Below are positions 7,569 through 7,739 of a DNA stretch of 7,739 bases, piece by piece. This DNA comes from Citrobacter sp. GTDB taxonomy: Bacteria > Pseudomonadota > Gammaproteobacteria > Enterobacterales > Enterobacteriaceae. The DNA lies in NCBI GenBank assembly GCA_019415335.1, contig DXKH01000030.1, forward strand, positions 1 through 7,739, written 5' to 3'. Both the position numbers and the translations under genes were made by a program. Within the stretch, counting starts at the first letter, position 1, and the number at the start of each line of letters is the position of its first letter. A model generated the notes under the pieces. The model saw only the letters and a list, made by a program, of their open reading frames with translations. It was not told the origin of the DNA and ran no database searches.

Positions 7569-7593
7569 GCGGAGATCCTTAACGGATCTCCGC
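7569..7593 (-). terminator. Strong hairpin after srlD; likely attenuator or mRNA-stabilising stem within the srl operon
   Basis: GCGGAGATCC at 7569-7578 and GGATCTCCGC at 7584-7593 form a perfect 10-bp stem with a 5-base loop, six bases after the srlD stop. On the transcribed minus strand the stem is followed by GAGACTAATAG, with no U-run, so full intrinsic termination is unlikely. With the REP unit next to it, it more plausibly protects the srlAEBD message from 3' decay and lowers gutM-srlR-gutQ expression. Confidence 0.65.
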
Positions 7594-7599
7594 TGTTAA

Positions 7600-7739
7600 T
7601 CAGAACATCACCTGACCGCCGGTGACATTGATCGACTGACCAGTGCAGTACGACGCCTTAGGACTGGCGTAGAACAGCAGCATATTCAGCACATCCTGAT
7701 AATCGCAGCCGCGTTTGAGCGGTACTTTATCGATGTAAT
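7600..7739 (-). CDS. srlD: SrlD, sorbitol-6-phosphate 2-dehydrogenase, C-terminal end (5' part outside window)
   Basis: SrlD oxidises D-sorbitol 6-phosphate to fructose 6-phosphate with NAD+, after uptake of sorbitol by the SrlAEB phosphotransferase system. Only the last 45 residues and the TGA stop are here. This minus-strand frame, too short to stand out as an open frame, reads RGCDYQDVLNMLLFYASP, then KASYCTGQSINVTGGQVMF at the end. The LFYASPKASYCTGQSINVTGG part is the typical C-terminal end of short-chain dehydrogenases/reductases, where TGQ and the following glycines close the fold. The catalytic Ser-Tyr-Lys and the nucleotide-binding glycines lie outside the window. The match to SrlD and the downstream gutM-srlR-gutQ order make the assignment firm. 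Confidence 0.93.
   Translation of the reverse strand, partial: YIDKVPLKRGCDYQDVLNMLLFYASPKASYCTGQSINVTGGQVMF

Noticed and set aside
1..7739. Mobile element, prophage, toxin-antitoxin, CRISPR or defence system
   Set aside because: All coding space is filled by recognised core-genome genes, with no insertion-sequence ends, direct-repeat arrays, tRNA junctions or abrupt composition change.

Overview
This window looks like Escherichia coli or a very close relative. Gene content, gene order, protein lengths and the REP-type repeat all match the chromosomal hypF / norVW–norR / srl (gut) neighbourhood. I recognise these genes from their sequences; no database search was run. All complete genes are intact, and I see no mobile element, CRISPR array, RNA gene or foreign-looking block.

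Layout. Bases 2-991 (+): the last 329 codons of hypF, the carbamoyltransferase that begins synthesis of the CN ligands of [NiFe]-hydrogenases. Bases 992-1069: a short gap with a perfect GC-rich palindrome between convergent hypF and norW. Bases 1070-3639 (-): norV and norW, overlapping by ATGA. They encode flavorubredoxin (anaerobic NO reductase) and its NADH-dependent reductase. Bases 3640-3825: the divergent control region, with a textbook sigma-54 promoter for norVW and three GT-N7-AC NorR enhancer sites. Bases 3826-5340 (+): norR, the NO-sensing sigma-54 activator. Bases 5337-7739 (-): the distal part of the glucitol/sorbitol operon, transcribed srlD (3' end only) > gutM > srlR > gutQ. A strong hairpin and a REP element lie between srlD and gutM. 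The stop codons of norR and gutQ share one TTAA palindrome.

How the genes work together. NorR binds NO at a mononuclear iron in its GAF domain, which releases its AAA+ domain to drive the sigma-54 promoter of norVW. NorW passes electrons from NADH to the rubredoxin domain of NorV, and then through FMN to the di-iron site that reduces NO to N2O. In the srl operon, SrlD oxidises sorbitol-6-phosphate to fructose-6-phosphate, and GutM (activator) and SrlR (DeoR-family repressor) control the operon. GutQ is a D-arabinose-5-phosphate isomerase, a paralogue of KdsD.

I do not see a previously undescribed system. The points worth a second look concern regulation and architecture: the NorR site array, which also covers the likely norR promoter, the shared-stop convergent junction, and the hairpin-plus-REP segment inside the srl operon.
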